DNA from: Phenylobacterium montanum
Lineage (GTDB): Bacteria; Pseudomonadota; Alphaproteobacteria; Caulobacterales; Caulobacteraceae
Direction of reading: 5' to 3'
Assembly (NCBI RefSeq): GCF_018135625.1
Contig: NZ_CP073078.1
Coordinates: forward strand, 4,434,501-4,498,500
Length of the DNA: 64,000 nt
Part shown: piece after piece, positions 1 to 9,600 of the stretch
How positions within the stretch are numbered: the first letter of the stretch is position 1
How the letters are laid out: the number at the start of each line of letters is the position of its first letter
Made by a program: the position numbers and the translations under genes
Notes under the pieces: generated by a model
The model's input: the letters and a program-made list of their open reading frames with translations, nothing else
What the model was told of the DNA's origin: nothing
Databases searched by the model: none

Positions 1-2478
1 GTGCTTCATGATTGGCAGCTTGCCCACCTCCTTCACCCCCTGGCCCAGCTGGGCGCCGCCGGCCAGGTCGGCGTCGATGGCGATGAAGCGTTCGCGGTCG
101 TAGCGGTAGATCTTGGCCGGGCCGGACTGAAAATCCACGTCGGCCACACTGGATAACGGCGTGGTCCCGCCGCTGGCGGTGGGCAGCTGCAGGTCGCGGA
201 TCAGCTGGATGTTGGCCCGGTCGGCCTTGGGCAGGCGGATGCGGATCGGGATGCGCCGTTCGCCGTCGGTCAGCTTGGAGACATTGGCGTCGATGTCACC
301 CACCGTGGCGATGCGCGCGGCGGCGGCGATCGCCTGCGAGGTCACGCCGACGCGTGCGGCTTCGTCCAGCCGTGGCCGGATGGCGATCTCGGGGCCGGTG
401 GGTGGGTGGGCCGGCCGGGGATCGGCCAGGGTGTGCAGGGTGCGCATCTGACGCTCCAACTCGTCCCCGGCGCGGGCCAGGGCTTCGCCGTTCTGGCTGG
501 CCAGGATCACCTGCACGTCGGCCGAGCCGAAGCCGCCGCCCTGGAAATTGACCCGGGCGTCGGGGATCGACTTCAGGCTGTCGCGCACCCGGTCCTGGAT
601 CTGGGTCACCGAAAGGCTGCGCTTGTCCTTCAAGACCCAGGTGGTGGTGCCGCTGGTGACGTCGCCCGAGGCGCCGCCGCCGAAACCCTCGCCGGCGGTC
701 GAGCCGATCTGGGTGAACACCATCGAGGTTTCGGGCTGCTTCTTCAAAAGCGCCGTCACCTCGCGCGAGACCCGCTCCATGTCGGCGGTGGTCGAGCCCG
801 GCGGCCCTTGCAGACTGACGAAGATGAAGTTGGGGTTGCCCGGCGGCTGCACCCCGGTGGGCAGCAGCACATTGAGGCCCAGGGATAGGATAAAGATCAC
901 CCCGCCGGTCAAAGCGGTGACGATCCGGTGCGACAAGGCCCAGTCGAGGGCGCGCTGGTAGACCGGGTTCATCGGCGGCCGCGGGTGCGGATCGGCCGTG
1001 GGCTTGAGGAAATAGGCGGCCAGGAGCGGCGTCAGAAGGCGCGCCACCAGCAGCGAGAACAGCACCGCGACGGCCACGGTGATGCCGAACTCGCGGAAGA
1101 ATTGGCCCGGGATGCTGCCCATGAACGATACCGGCGCGAACACCACCACCACCGTCGCAGTGGTGGCGACGACGGCGAGGCCGATCTGGTCGGCGCCCTC
1201 CATGGCCGCACGATAGGGCCGGGCGCCGGTGAGGACGCGCTTCTGGATATTCTCGATCTCGACGATGGCGTCGTCGACCAGGATGCCGATGACCAGGGTC
1301 AGGGCCAGCAGGGTGACCACGTTCAGGCTGAAGTGCAGCAGGGCCATGACCAAGAAGGTCGGCACCAGCGAGACGGGCATGGCGATGGCGGTGATCAGGG
1401 TCGAGCGCCAGTCGCGCAGGAACAGGAACACCACGATCGAGGCCAGAAGCATGCCCTCCAGCAGGGTGTCCATGGTGGCGTGGAAGCTGGCGCGGGTGTC
1501 GTCGACGCTGGAGATCAGCTTGGTGAACTTCACCTCGGGATGCTCTTTGCCGAGCTTGTCCAGGGCCTTGATCACCCCGTCCTCGACCCGCACGTCGCTG
1601 GCTTCATTGGTCTTGAGGACCTGGAAGCCGATCACCGGCTTGTCGTCCAGCCGGGCGAATCCGCGGATCTCACCCTCGCCGTCGCCGACGTCGGCCACGT
1701 CCGACAGCTTGACGAACTGGCCGCCGACCGTGGGGATGGTCAGCTCGCGCAGGGCCGCGACGGTGGTCGCTGCGCCCAGCACGCGGATGGTCTGCTCGCG
1801 TCCGCCGATATTGGCCCGGCCGCCGGAGGAATCGACGTCGAAACTGGCGAGGGCGGTGTTGAGGGCGGCTGCGGTCAGGCCTCTCGCCGCCATGCGGTCG
1901 GGATCGATGATGACGTTGATCTCGCGGTCGACGCCGCCGACGCGGGAGATCTGGGCCACGCCCTGCTGCTGCTGCAAGGCGCGCGAGACTGTATCGTCGA
2001 TGAACCAGCTGAGCTGCGCCGGCGACATGGTCGGGGCGTAGACGGCGTAGGTCACCACCGGCGAGGAGGCGATCTCCAGCCGGCTGACATTGGGCGGGTC
2101 GATTTCGCGCGGCAGCACGGCCCGGTCCTGGTCGACCTTCTGGCGCACCTCGTCGGTGACCTTCTGCAGGTCCTCGCCCAGTTCGAAGGTGACCACCGTG
2201 GTCGAAACGCCCTGCGCCACGGTCGACTGGATGTCGCGCACATTGGGGATGCCGGCCATGGAATCTTCGACGGGCCGGGTGACCTGGGTCTCCATTTCGG
2301 CCGGCGCCGCGCCGTTCTGGGTGATGGTCACCGCCACACCCGGGAAGGTCACGTTCGGGAACTGCTTGATCGGCAGGCCGGTATAGGCGAGCGCGCCGGC
2401 CAGCACCGCGACCAGGAACAACAGCGCCACGGGGATCGGGTTCTTGATCCCCCAGGTGGAAATCCGAAGTTCGGCCAT
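1..2478 (-). CDS. RND efflux pump, inner-membrane permease (HAE1 type), 3' end cut by window
   Basis: Proton-driven inner-membrane pump of a tripartite efflux system. The first 826 residues are visible out of an expected 1020-1050; the gene continues past the left edge. The start MAELRISTWGIKNPIP is followed by the first membrane helix, then a periplasmic porter region with the family-typical PNVTFPGVAVTITQNGA segment. After it come the membrane helices around LALTLVIGILVDDAIVEIEN, where the paired Asp residues are the proton-relay site of RND pumps, and then SFMGSIPGQFFREFG. The start ATG overlaps the adaptor stop by one base (TGATG), so translation is coupled. HAE1 multidrug type is favoured over heavy-metal type because of the GILVDDAIVEIEN motif. 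Substrate cannot be told. Confidence 0.93.
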   Translation of the reverse strand, partial: MAELRISTWGIKNPIPVALLFLVAVLAGALAYTGLPIKQFPNVTFPGVAVTITQNGAAPAEMETQVTRPVEDSMAGIPNVRDIQSTVAQGVSTTVVTFELGEDLQKVTDEVRQKVDQDRAVLPREIDPPNVSRLEIASSPVVTYAVYAPTMSPAQLSWFIDDTVSRALQQQQGVAQISRVGGVDREINVIIDPDRMAARGLTAAALNTALASFDVDSSGGRANIGGREQTIRVLGAATTVAALRELTIPTVGGQFVKLSDVADVGDGEGEIRGFARLDDKPVIGFQVLKTNEASDVRVEDGVIKALDKLGKEHPEVKFTKLISSVDDTRASFHATMDTLLEGMLLASIVVFLFLRDWRSTLITAIAMPVSLVPTFLVMALLHFSLNVVTLLALTLVIGILVDDAIVEIENIQKRVLTGARPYRAAMEGADQIGLAVVATTATVVVVFAPVSFMGSIPGQFFREFGITVAVAVLFSLLVARLLTPLLAAYFLKPTADPHPRPPMNPVYQRALDWALSHRIVTALTGGVIFILSLGLNVLLPTGVQPPGNPNFIFVSLQGPPGSTTADMERVSREVTALLKKQPETSMVFTQIGSTAGEGFGGGASGDVTSGTTTWVLKDKRSLSVTQIQDRVRDSLKSIPDARVNFQGGGFGSADVQVILASQNGEALARAGDELERQMRTLHTLADPRPAHPPTGPEIAIRPRLDEAARVGVTSQAIAAAARIATVGDIDANVSKLTDGERRIPIRIRLPKADRANIQLIRDLQLPTASGGTTPLSSVADVDFQSGPAKIYRYDRERFIAIDADLAGGAQLGQGVKEVGKLPIMKH

Positions 2479-3578
2479 CAGCGGGCGCCCGCCTGGCCCT
2501 GTTCCGCCGGCCGGATCACGTCGCCCGGCAGGACGAAGGAGGCGGCGGCCTGAAGCACCCGGGCGCCGGCCGGCGGCCCCTGGACCAGCTCGACGTAGCC
2601 GCCGGCGTGGTCGCCGGTCTTGACCGGAACCTGGCTGACCCGGTCGTTCTGGTCGACCACCATCACCGAGGCGCCGTCGGCGTCATAGCGGATCGCGGTC
2701 TCGGGCACGGTCACGGCGGTGCGGCCGAGGCCGGCGAAGGTGGCGCGGGCGAAGCCGCCGGGACGCAGATCGTCGCGCACCGGCAGGCTGATGCGCACCT
2801 TGCCGAGCTTGGTCTGGGAATCGACGCCGGGTTCGACGAAGCGGACCTGGCCGGTGAGGGCGGCGCCCGTCGGCAGCAGCACCTGCACCTTGTCGCCGAC
2901 CCGCACCTGGCCGATCGCCGCCTCGGGCACCTGGGCCTGCAATTCCACGAGGTCGTCGCGGATCATGCGGAACATCGGGGTCGCGCCGACCGCGGCGATG
3001 TCGCCGGGGCGCACATTGCGCTCCAGGACCAGGCCGCCGACGGGGGCGCGGATGGTCATCCGCTCCTCGCGGATCTTCAGGTCGGCCAGTTGAGCCTTCT
3101 GCGCCTCCAGCGCCGCCTTGGCGCTGCGAGCCTGGAAGCGGCGCTGATCGATCTGTTCGGTCGACAGCACGCCCTGGCCGTCCAGGCCCTCGATGTGCTG
3201 GGCCTGGCTGGCGGCCTGCTCGGCGGCGACCTGCTGCTGAGCGACAAGCGCGGTCTGCTGGGCGATCTGCGATTTCAAGAGGGCGTCGTCCAGCATGGCC
3301 AGGGGCTGGCCCTGGCTGACCTTGGCGTCGGCCTCGACCAACACCTTGGCCACGCGATAGCCGGTGACTTCCGGGAACACCGCCGCCTCTTCGCGCGAAA
3401 TCAGGAGGCCTGAGGTGGTCAGGCCGCCGGGCAGGGCGCGGCTCTCCACGCGGGTGACGCTGACCGTGCGCGGCGGCGCGGCGGCGGGCGCGGCCGCCTT
3501 GTGGCAGGCGCCGAGGCCAACGGTGAGGGTCAGGACAAGGGCGAGGGCGGTGGTCTTGGTCATCGTCGTCCTGGTCAT
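2478..3578 (-). CDS. RND efflux periplasmic adaptor (HlyD/MFP family) lipoprotein
   Basis: 366-residue membrane fusion protein linking the pump to the outer-membrane channel. It opens with a lipoprotein signal peptide (lipobox LGAC, Cys25). Residues about 70-180 hold the lipoyl half-motifs flanking a coiled-coil hairpin rich in Gln and Ala, and MTIRAPVGGLVLERNVRPGD is the second lipoyl half. Beta-barrel and membrane-proximal domains follow (VPEAAIGQVRVGDKV, RPGGFARATFAG). The ATG overlaps the stop of the outer-membrane factor by four bases (ATGA). A second in-frame ATG at 3563 is an alternative start. Position and spacing show one operon: outer-membrane factor, adaptor, pump. Confidence 0.93.
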   Translation of the reverse strand: MTRTTMTKTTALALVLTLTVGLGACHKAAAPAAAPPRTVSVTRVESRALPGGLTTSGLLISREEAAVFPEVTGYRVAKVLVEADAKVSQGQPLAMLDDALLKSQIAQQTALVAQQQVAAEQAASQAQHIEGLDGQGVLSTEQIDQRRFQARSAKAALEAQKAQLADLKIREERMTIRAPVGGLVLERNVRPGDIAAVGATPMFRMIRDDLVELQAQVPEAAIGQVRVGDKVQVLLPTGAALTGQVRFVEPGVDSQTKLGKVRISLPVRDDLRPGGFARATFAGLGRTAVTVPETAIRYDADGASVMVVDQNDRVSQVPVKTGDHAGGYVELVQGPPAGARVLQAAASFVLPGDVIRPAEQGQAGAR

Positions 3579-5056
3579 CGGGCGGCTCGGGTGGTCGTGG
3601 CCGCAGGCGGGCTCCAGCCGCCGCCCAGGGCCTTGAAGGCCTGCACCGAGCGGCGCAGGGCCTGCACCTGCGCGCCCGTCAGCGCGGAGCGGGCGCTGCG
3701 CCAGGTGCGCTCGGCGGTGAGCACGGTGGAGAGGTCGTCTATGCCGGCGGCGTAGCGCCGGCGCGAGGCGTCGAGCGCCGAGCGGCCCTGGGCCTCGCCG
3801 GCGGTCAGCAGTTTCACCCGCGCCTCGTCGGAGGCCAGGCCGGTCAGGGCGTTCTCGGCCTCGCCATAGGCCGTCTGCACGGTCTTGCCGTAGGCGATCG
3901 CCGCCTGGTCGGCCCGGGCGCCCTGGGCGCGGATCTCGGCCTTGAGCCGCGGCAGGTCCAGGATCGGCTGGGCCAGGCCCGCGCCGATCGACCAGGCGCT
4001 GGTGGTCAGGGCAGAGCCGAACTCGACATTGGAATTGAGGGTCGCGCCGGGCTGAAGGGGGAACTTGGGGAACAGGGCCAGTTCGTCCAGCTTCAGGGTC
4101 CCGGCGGCCGATTTCAGCTTCTCCGCCGCCTCCCGCACGTCGGGCCTATCGGCCAAGAGGGCGCCGGGCACGCTGGCCGGGACTGGGGGCGCGGTTCCCG
4201 CCGTGGCCGGGGTCGGCAGGCTCTCCAGCGGATCGGCGCCGCGGCCGACCAGCACCAAAAGGGTCCGCCGCGCGGCGTGCAGCTGGGTCTCCAGGTCGGC
4301 GACCTGGGCGTCGGTCTGGGCGGTCTGCGAGGCGACCTGATCGGCGTCGGCCTGCGAGCCGAGGCCGTGGGCCGCCTTCTTCTGCGCCACGTCCAACAGT
4401 TCGCGCTGGATCCGCGCCGCCTCGCGCGCATCGTCCAGCTGGATGGCGAGGCCGCGGGCCTGGAACAGCTGGTCGGCGACATTGGCCGCCAGGCTGGTCC
4501 GCGTGGCGGCGTAGTCGAAGCGCGCCGCGGCCAAGTCGGCTTCGGCCTTATGGCGCGTCGTGCGCCGGCGGCCGAACAGGTCCAGCTCCCAGCTGACGTT
4601 GAACTGGGCGGCGTAGGTGTCGGTGGGGCCGGTGGTGATCAGCGAGATCTGCGGCTGGCCGGGGCCGAGCGAGAAGGAATCCCGGCCCGAGACCAGCCGG
4701 GTGTCGGTGCGCGTGCCCGACGCCTGCAGGGCGCCTTGCGGGTTGAAGGACATCAACGCCTGAGAGCGCACCGCCAGCGCCTCGCGCAGGCGGGCCTCGG
4801 CGCTCTCGGCGTCGGGTGCGCGCTTCAGCGCCTCCTCCACCAGGCTCTGCAGCTGGGGGTCGTCGTAGAGACCCCACCAGGCCTCGATCCGCGCCTCGCC
4901 GCCGGTGGCCGCAGCCGGCGCCTCATAGGCGGCGGGCAGGCGCGTGTCGGGCGTCATCACCTTGGGGCCGAGCGCACAGGCGCCCAGCAGCGGGCCGAGC
5001 GCTACGACGCTCAGCAGCGGACCGAGCGAGATCGAAAAGACGCTGAACCGACGCAT
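3575..5056 (-). CDS. RND efflux outer-membrane factor (OprM/NodT family) lipoprotein
   Basis: 493-residue outer-membrane channel of the efflux system and first gene of the operon. I start it at ATG 5056 because this gives a clean lipoprotein signal, MRRFSVFSISL... ending in the lipobox LGAC; the open frame extends further upstream to 5266 but that part has no signal-like sequence. Two OEP repeats are visible, each with long amphipathic Ala/Gln/Arg-rich helices (for example AQFNVSWELDLFGRRR in the first and the helices near PRLKAEIRAQGARADQAAIA in the second). WELDLFGR is a hallmark of the NodT/OprM family. No strong ribosome binding site lies directly upstream of 5056; see the small upstream reading frame at 5062-5166. 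Confidence 0.92.
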   Translation of the reverse strand: MRRFSVFSISLGPLLSVVALGPLLGACALGPKVMTPDTRLPAAYEAPAAATGGEARIEAWWGLYDDPQLQSLVEEALKRAPDAESAEARLREALAVRSQALMSFNPQGALQASGTRTDTRLVSGRDSFSLGPGQPQISLITTGPTDTYAAQFNVSWELDLFGRRRTTRHKAEADLAAARFDYAATRTSLAANVADQLFQARGLAIQLDDAREAARIQRELLDVAQKKAAHGLGSQADADQVASQTAQTDAQVADLETQLHAARRTLLVLVGRGADPLESLPTPATAGTAPPVPASVPGALLADRPDVREAAEKLKSAAGTLKLDELALFPKFPLQPGATLNSNVEFGSALTTSAWSIGAGLAQPILDLPRLKAEIRAQGARADQAAIAYGKTVQTAYGEAENALTGLASDEARVKLLTAGEAQGRSALDASRRRYAAGIDDLSTVLTAERTWRSARSALTGAQVQALRRSVQAFKALGGGWSPPAATTTRAAR

Positions 5057-5061
5057 CAACC

Positions 5062-5166
5062 CTATTCGCCCAACCCCAAACCATTCGTCCGAGCGGAAAC
5101 CCGCCACGAAACCCATCCGTGACGCTCGACCCAGCGAGACGCCCCGTAGCCGGGTTGTGCGAACAT
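5062..5166 (-). CDS. possible 34-codon leader ORF before the efflux operon
   Basis: A short frame opens at ATG 5166, two bases after a strong ribosome binding site (AAGGAG then CC), and ends in TAG at 5062-5064, five bases before the ATG of the outer-membrane factor. The peptide begins MFAQPGYGASRWVERHGW and has no recognisable domain. It could be a translated leader that feeds ribosomes to the weakly preceded 5056 start, or an accident. An A+T-rich stretch with TTAA-N7-TTAC (5173-5187), one base off the CtrA consensus TTAA-N7-TTAA, lies just upstream. Low confidence; no homology was checked. Confidence 0.25.
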   Translation of the reverse strand: MFAQPGYGASRWVERHGWVSWRVSARTNGLGLGE

Positions 5167-5298
5167 GGCTCCTTAAGAATCGTTTACCATGGCCATTAGC
5201 ATACGAATTCCCTTTCGACGTGTCGGCCAGGGCACGCCTTGCCGAGAGAGTCGCGTGGCCCAACATAGGTTTGCGACCTGAGAGGGAGGTAAGGCGGC

Positions 5299-6108
5299 AT
5301 GCCCGAGCGTGGCCAGATCCGGATCGGCATCGGCGGATGGACCTTCGAGCCCTGGCGCGGGGTGTTCTATCCGGACGACCTGAAGCAGAAGGACGAGCTG
5401 CGCTACGCCTCCAGCAAGCTGACCGCGATCGAGATCAACGGCACCTACTACGGCGCCCAGAAGCCGCAGACCTGGCGCAAATGGGCCAGCGAGGTCCCCG
5501 ACGGCTTCGTCTTCAGCGTCAAGGGCTCGCGCTTCACCACCCAGCGCCGCGTGCTGGCCGAGGCTGGCGAGTCGCTGGACAAGTTCATGGACCAGGGCCT
5601 GCTGGAGCTGGGCGACAAGCTGGGGCCGATCCTCTGGCAGCTGCCCAACACCAAGAAGTTCGACGAGGCCGACCTCGGCGCCTTCCTCGAGCTGCTGCCC
5701 TACGAGATCGACGGGCGGCGCATCCGCCACTGCATCGAGGCGCGCCACGACAGCTTCCGCACCCCGGCCTTTCCCGCCCTGCTGCGCCGGTTCGGCGTCC
5801 CGGTGGTGTTCGCCGAGCACCAGACCTATCCCGCCTTCGCCGATGTGGTGGGCGACTTCGTCTATGCCCGGCTGCAGACCGGCTCCGACGAGATCGAGAC
5901 CGCCTATTCGGACAAGGACCTCGACCTCTGGGCCGGGCGGCTGAAGACCTGGGCCGAGGGCGGACGGCCAGAGGGCCTCGACTGCGCCGACCCCCATCAT
6001 TCAGCCGAGAAGCGCCCCAGGGACGTGTTCGCCTACATCATCCACGAGGGCAAGGTGCGCGCCCCCGCGGGGGCCATGGCGCTGATCGAGCGGTGCAAGG
6101 GACCTTGA
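5299..6108 (+). CDS. DUF72 (YecE-like) family protein
   Basis: 269-residue cytoplasmic protein of the DUF72 family, TIM-barrel-like, molecular function not established. The family-typical opening IRIGIGGWTFEPWRGVFYP, the AIEINGTYYGAQKPQTWRKW segment and the KGSRFTTQRR segment are all present. Later come WQLPNTKKFD, the IEARHDSFRTPAF motif and the VYARLQTG motif. A good ribosome binding site (GGAGG) precedes the ATG by about nine bases. It is transcribed divergently from the efflux operon across a 240-base gap. Length is normal for the family. Confidence 0.9.
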   Translation: MPERGQIRIGIGGWTFEPWRGVFYPDDLKQKDELRYASSKLTAIEINGTYYGAQKPQTWRKWASEVPDGFVFSVKGSRFTTQRRVLAEAGESLDKFMDQGLLELGDKLGPILWQLPNTKKFDEADLGAFLELLPYEIDGRRIRHCIEARHDSFRTPAFPALLRRFGVPVVFAEHQTYPAFADVVGDFVYARLQTGSDEIETAYSDKDLDLWAGRLKTWAEGGRPEGLDCADPHHSAEKRPRDVFAYIIHEGKVRAPAGAMALIERCKGP

Positions 6109-6242
6109 TCCGGCGCCGCGCCGAATGGTGCGACGACCTGCCGCTCGCCGAGATGATCGCTGTTAACCGCGCGAACCCATGGCTTCAGCCATAGTCCCGG
6201 TCGCCCCAATGGGGCGTATTCGAGTGACAGGAGTAGAGCCTG

Positions 6243-6629
6243 GTGGCCGACAACGCCTTTTGCGCCCTGGTGGTGGACGACAACAAGCGCCATCGCCAGA
6301 TGATCGGCGCCATACTGGGCTCGCTGGGCGCCCGGGTGGACTTGGCCGGGGACGGGCGCGAGGCGGTCGACATCGCCAAGGCCACCTCCTTCCACCTGAT
6401 CCTGATGGACGTGGCCATGCCGGAGTTGGACGGCCTGGCCGCCACCCGCCTGATCCGCGAGCACGAGGCCGCCACACAGCGGACGCCGGCCAACATCATC
6501 ATAATCACTTCGCACGACCAGGCCGAGGATGTGGCCCGCTCGCGCGCGGCCGGGGCCGACCACCATATCCCCAAGCCGATCAGCCCCGCCGACCTGGTCT
6601 GCGCGCTGGACGGCTGCGCCTGGCTCTGA
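6243..6629 (+). CDS. single-domain response regulator (CheY-like receiver)
   Basis: 128-residue stand-alone receiver with no output domain. The acidic pair is Asp12-Asp13 (VVDDN), the phosphoacceptor is Asp56 in LILMDVAMPELDG, the switch hydroxyl is Ser90 in IIITSHD, and the conserved Lys is Lys111 in HIPKPISPADL. The start is GTG with AGGAG about eight bases upstream. No histidine kinase is adjacent, so its partner is elsewhere. The upstream gap holds two small hairpins (ATGGCTTCAGCCAT and GCCCCAATGGGGC). Such proteins usually act by binding a target protein or relaying phosphate. Confidence 0.9.
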   Translation: MADNAFCALVVDDNKRHRQMIGAILGSLGARVDLAGDGREAVDIAKATSFHLILMDVAMPELDGLAATRLIREHEAATQRTPANIIIITSHDQAEDVARSRAAGADHHIPKPISPADLVCALDGCAWL

Positions 6630-6633
6630 GGGC

Positions 6634-9600
6634 TCAGCCCAGCAGGACGTGGGCGTGCGGGTCGGGCGCCGGCGGATCGCCGAGGATCAGGCCGAAGTCA
6701 TAGGCCTCGCCGACGCTGGAACCGGTCAAGGTGACTACCGCCTGCAGGGTCAGGGTGTTCCCGCTCAAGGCGCCGGTCGCCAGCGAGCCCAGATCGACAG
6801 CATGGTCGGTCAGGTAGGTCGTTGCTGCGGAGACAGAGGCGAAAGCCTGGTGGAGCACGCTGGTCCCGTCGGCGGTGATGTCGAGGTTGAGGCCGCCGAA
6901 TCCGGCCCCCGTGGCCCCGGGGTTGAAGAAGCCGACCATCAGGTCCTGGCGGGACGCCAGCTTGGTCAGGTCCACGGTCAGGTCGATCTCGGCGGTGTCC
7001 TGCTGCTGGGCCAGGGTGATGTCGCCGCCGAGCTGGCCCACGGCGAAGATCTGCGACGAGCCGCCAAAGGCCGAGGCGAGGTTCGTATTGGCGGCGAACA
7101 CGCCTGAAAGGCTGGTCCGGTCCGGATTCGCCGCCACGTCCGCGAAGGTGAGGGCGGGGCCAGGCCCGAAGAAGGCGTTGGCTTCATGGTCGATCCCGAC
7201 GATCGCAACCGCCTCGCCACCGCCGCCGGCGACCGCGGCGGCATGGGCGGACACGGCGGTCACCAGGGCGCCCGGAAGGTCCGCGGTCGAAGCGTCAGCA
7301 TAGAGATAGGAAAGCCCCGTGGTGGCCTCGCCGGCGACGGCGCTGGCGTCGCCGCCATGCAGTCCGGTTCCGCCGATCGCGAGGGCGGAGAGGGGGCCGC
7401 TGTTGGCGATCGTGGCGCCGGCCGAGGCGCGCGCGCCGCCGCCGTTACCTGCATGGCCGGATCCGTCCGCCGCGCCGCCATCGCCGCCATAGGCCGTGGC
7501 GCGTCCATCGCCGGTGAGCCCGGTTATGCTCAGCCAGCCATAGGCGGCGCCGCCGTCAGCGCCATTGGAGCCGTCATGGCCGGCTCCGCCCTGGCCGCCA
7601 TCGGCCTCCGAAAACCCGAACACCGTATGCGAGGGGTCATGGAAGCTCAGTATGGAACTCGCCGCCCCCGCCGCACCGGCGGCCCCGCCATAGCTGTCCC
7701 CCCCGGCGCCGCCGATGGCGTGCTGGTCGAATTCGATGGAAGACCCGGCCACGCTTCCGTAGCCGCCTTCCACTGTGACGCTGGCGCCATCGCCGCCGTC
7801 CGCCTGGTCGTGACCGGCGCCGCCGGCCCCGCCGATGCATTCGGCGCTGGAGATGGCCTGCTGGCCATAGGCGTAGCTATTCGCATGAGCTTCGCCGCCG
7901 TCGCCGCCCTTGTGGCCGGCGCCATCCCCGTCTCCGCCAGCGCCCCCGGTGGCGATCGCGCTGGCGACGCCCGGGCCGTTGTCCCTGAATGACAAGGCCG
8001 TGGCGTAGGCCGCGCCGCCGCCACCGCCATCGCCGTTAGACGCCACCGCGCCGCCGGCGCCGCCGGTCGCGCTGACATAGAGATGGGGGGAGGTCGAATT
8101 GTTCATCGAGCCCTTGGCGGTCGCGTAGCCCCCCTTGCCGCCATGGCCGCCGCTACCGCCCGCGCCGCCGGCCCCGCCGACAGCATAGGTGAAATCTTCG
8201 CTCGCCAGAAAGCCGTCGAGCGATCCGTTGACGAGTGAGGTCGATGAGGCCGACCCGCCGTCGGCGCCGACAGTCGCCGCGCCGCCCGCGCCGCCGACCG
8301 CGGTATTGTAGGCCACCAGCCCGCCGCTGTGGCTGCTGTCGTTGTCATCGGAATAGGTCAGCCAGGCAGCCGCGCTTCCGGCCGCGCCGGCCACGCCGCC
8401 GTCGCTGTCGCCGCCCGCTCCGCCAGTCACGCTCTGGGTGAGGGTGATCGAGGCGGCGTTGGGCGTTGCGGCGACATTGTTGTGCATGGAAGCGCTGGCG
8501 CCCGCGCCGCCATCGGCGCCGGAGAGCCCCGCGCCGCCAGCCCCGCCGGTCTCTTCCGCCAGCGCCCACTCGGCTGTACCGACTGCGACCGCCGATGCGG
8601 TGGCGGTCGCCCCGCCGCCCGCGCCGCCGGCCCGGCCAGCCCCGCTGGCGCTCCCGCCCGCGCCGCCTGTGGCCGAGGCGTTGGCGCTGGGGCCATCTTC
8701 CTGCAGCGCGACATGCGCGATCGCCTGGCCGCCCTTGGCGCCGTCGGATCCGGATGCCCCAGCCCCGCCGGCGCCGCCGACCGCGGTGACCCAGGCGTTC
8801 ACGGCCTGGCTTTTCTGGGCGTTGACGGCGTCGTCGAAGCTCAGGCTGGACACGCCCTGGCCGCCGATCGCGGCGCGACCGCCATCGGAGTTCCCGCCGG
8901 CGCCGCCGATGGCGGTCTGCGACAGGTTCATGGTTCCTTGCTCAGTGTGTCCGCTGACCGTGTTGGTGAGGTAGGCGCCGTGGGCCGCGCCGCCGTCGGC
9001 GCCGGCGAGCCCGTCGCCGCCGGCCCCGCCGATGCTGGTTGCTGACGCCGTCGCAGCGCCGGGGCCATAGCCGTTGGCGATGGCCCCGGCCCAGCTGACG
9101 CCCCCTGCGCCGGGCCCATAGCCGTCGCCTCCGCCCGCGCCGCCTGCGCCTCCGGTCGCCATGGCCGTCGCCGTCACATCGCCCCCACCACTGGCGAAGG
9201 CGGAGGCGGTCGCCCCGCCCCCCGCGCCGCCGCTGCTCGAGGCTCCGCGGCCGCCGCCGCCTCCGCCGAGCGCCCTCGCCGTGCCGGCGGCGTCGCCCGA
9301 GGGATTGGTGTCGGCGGCGATCGCATGCGCGGCTCCGCCTTGGCCGCCCTGACCTCCGGCCCCGCTGGCGGCCGAACCGTCGCCCAGGCCGGCCGCACCG
9401 CCGGCGCCGCCGGTCGCCAGGCTGGTCGAGGAAGAACTGGCCGCGGCCGCGGTTGTGAGCGTCACCGCCGTCGCTGCGCCGCCGGCACCGCCGTCTCCCC
9501 CGTCACCATCGCCGCTCGCCGGATCGCCGGTTCCGTCGCCGCCCTCGCCGCCGGCGCCCCCGGCCGCTTCGGCGCTGTTGTCGGCGTCGCTTGAGCCGCT

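Noticed and set aside
928-2553. Long plus-strand open frame opposite the RND pump
   Set aside because: It is the shadow of the minus-strand pump, which carries intact RND motifs; the antisense frame is His/Asp/Gly-rich without any domain.
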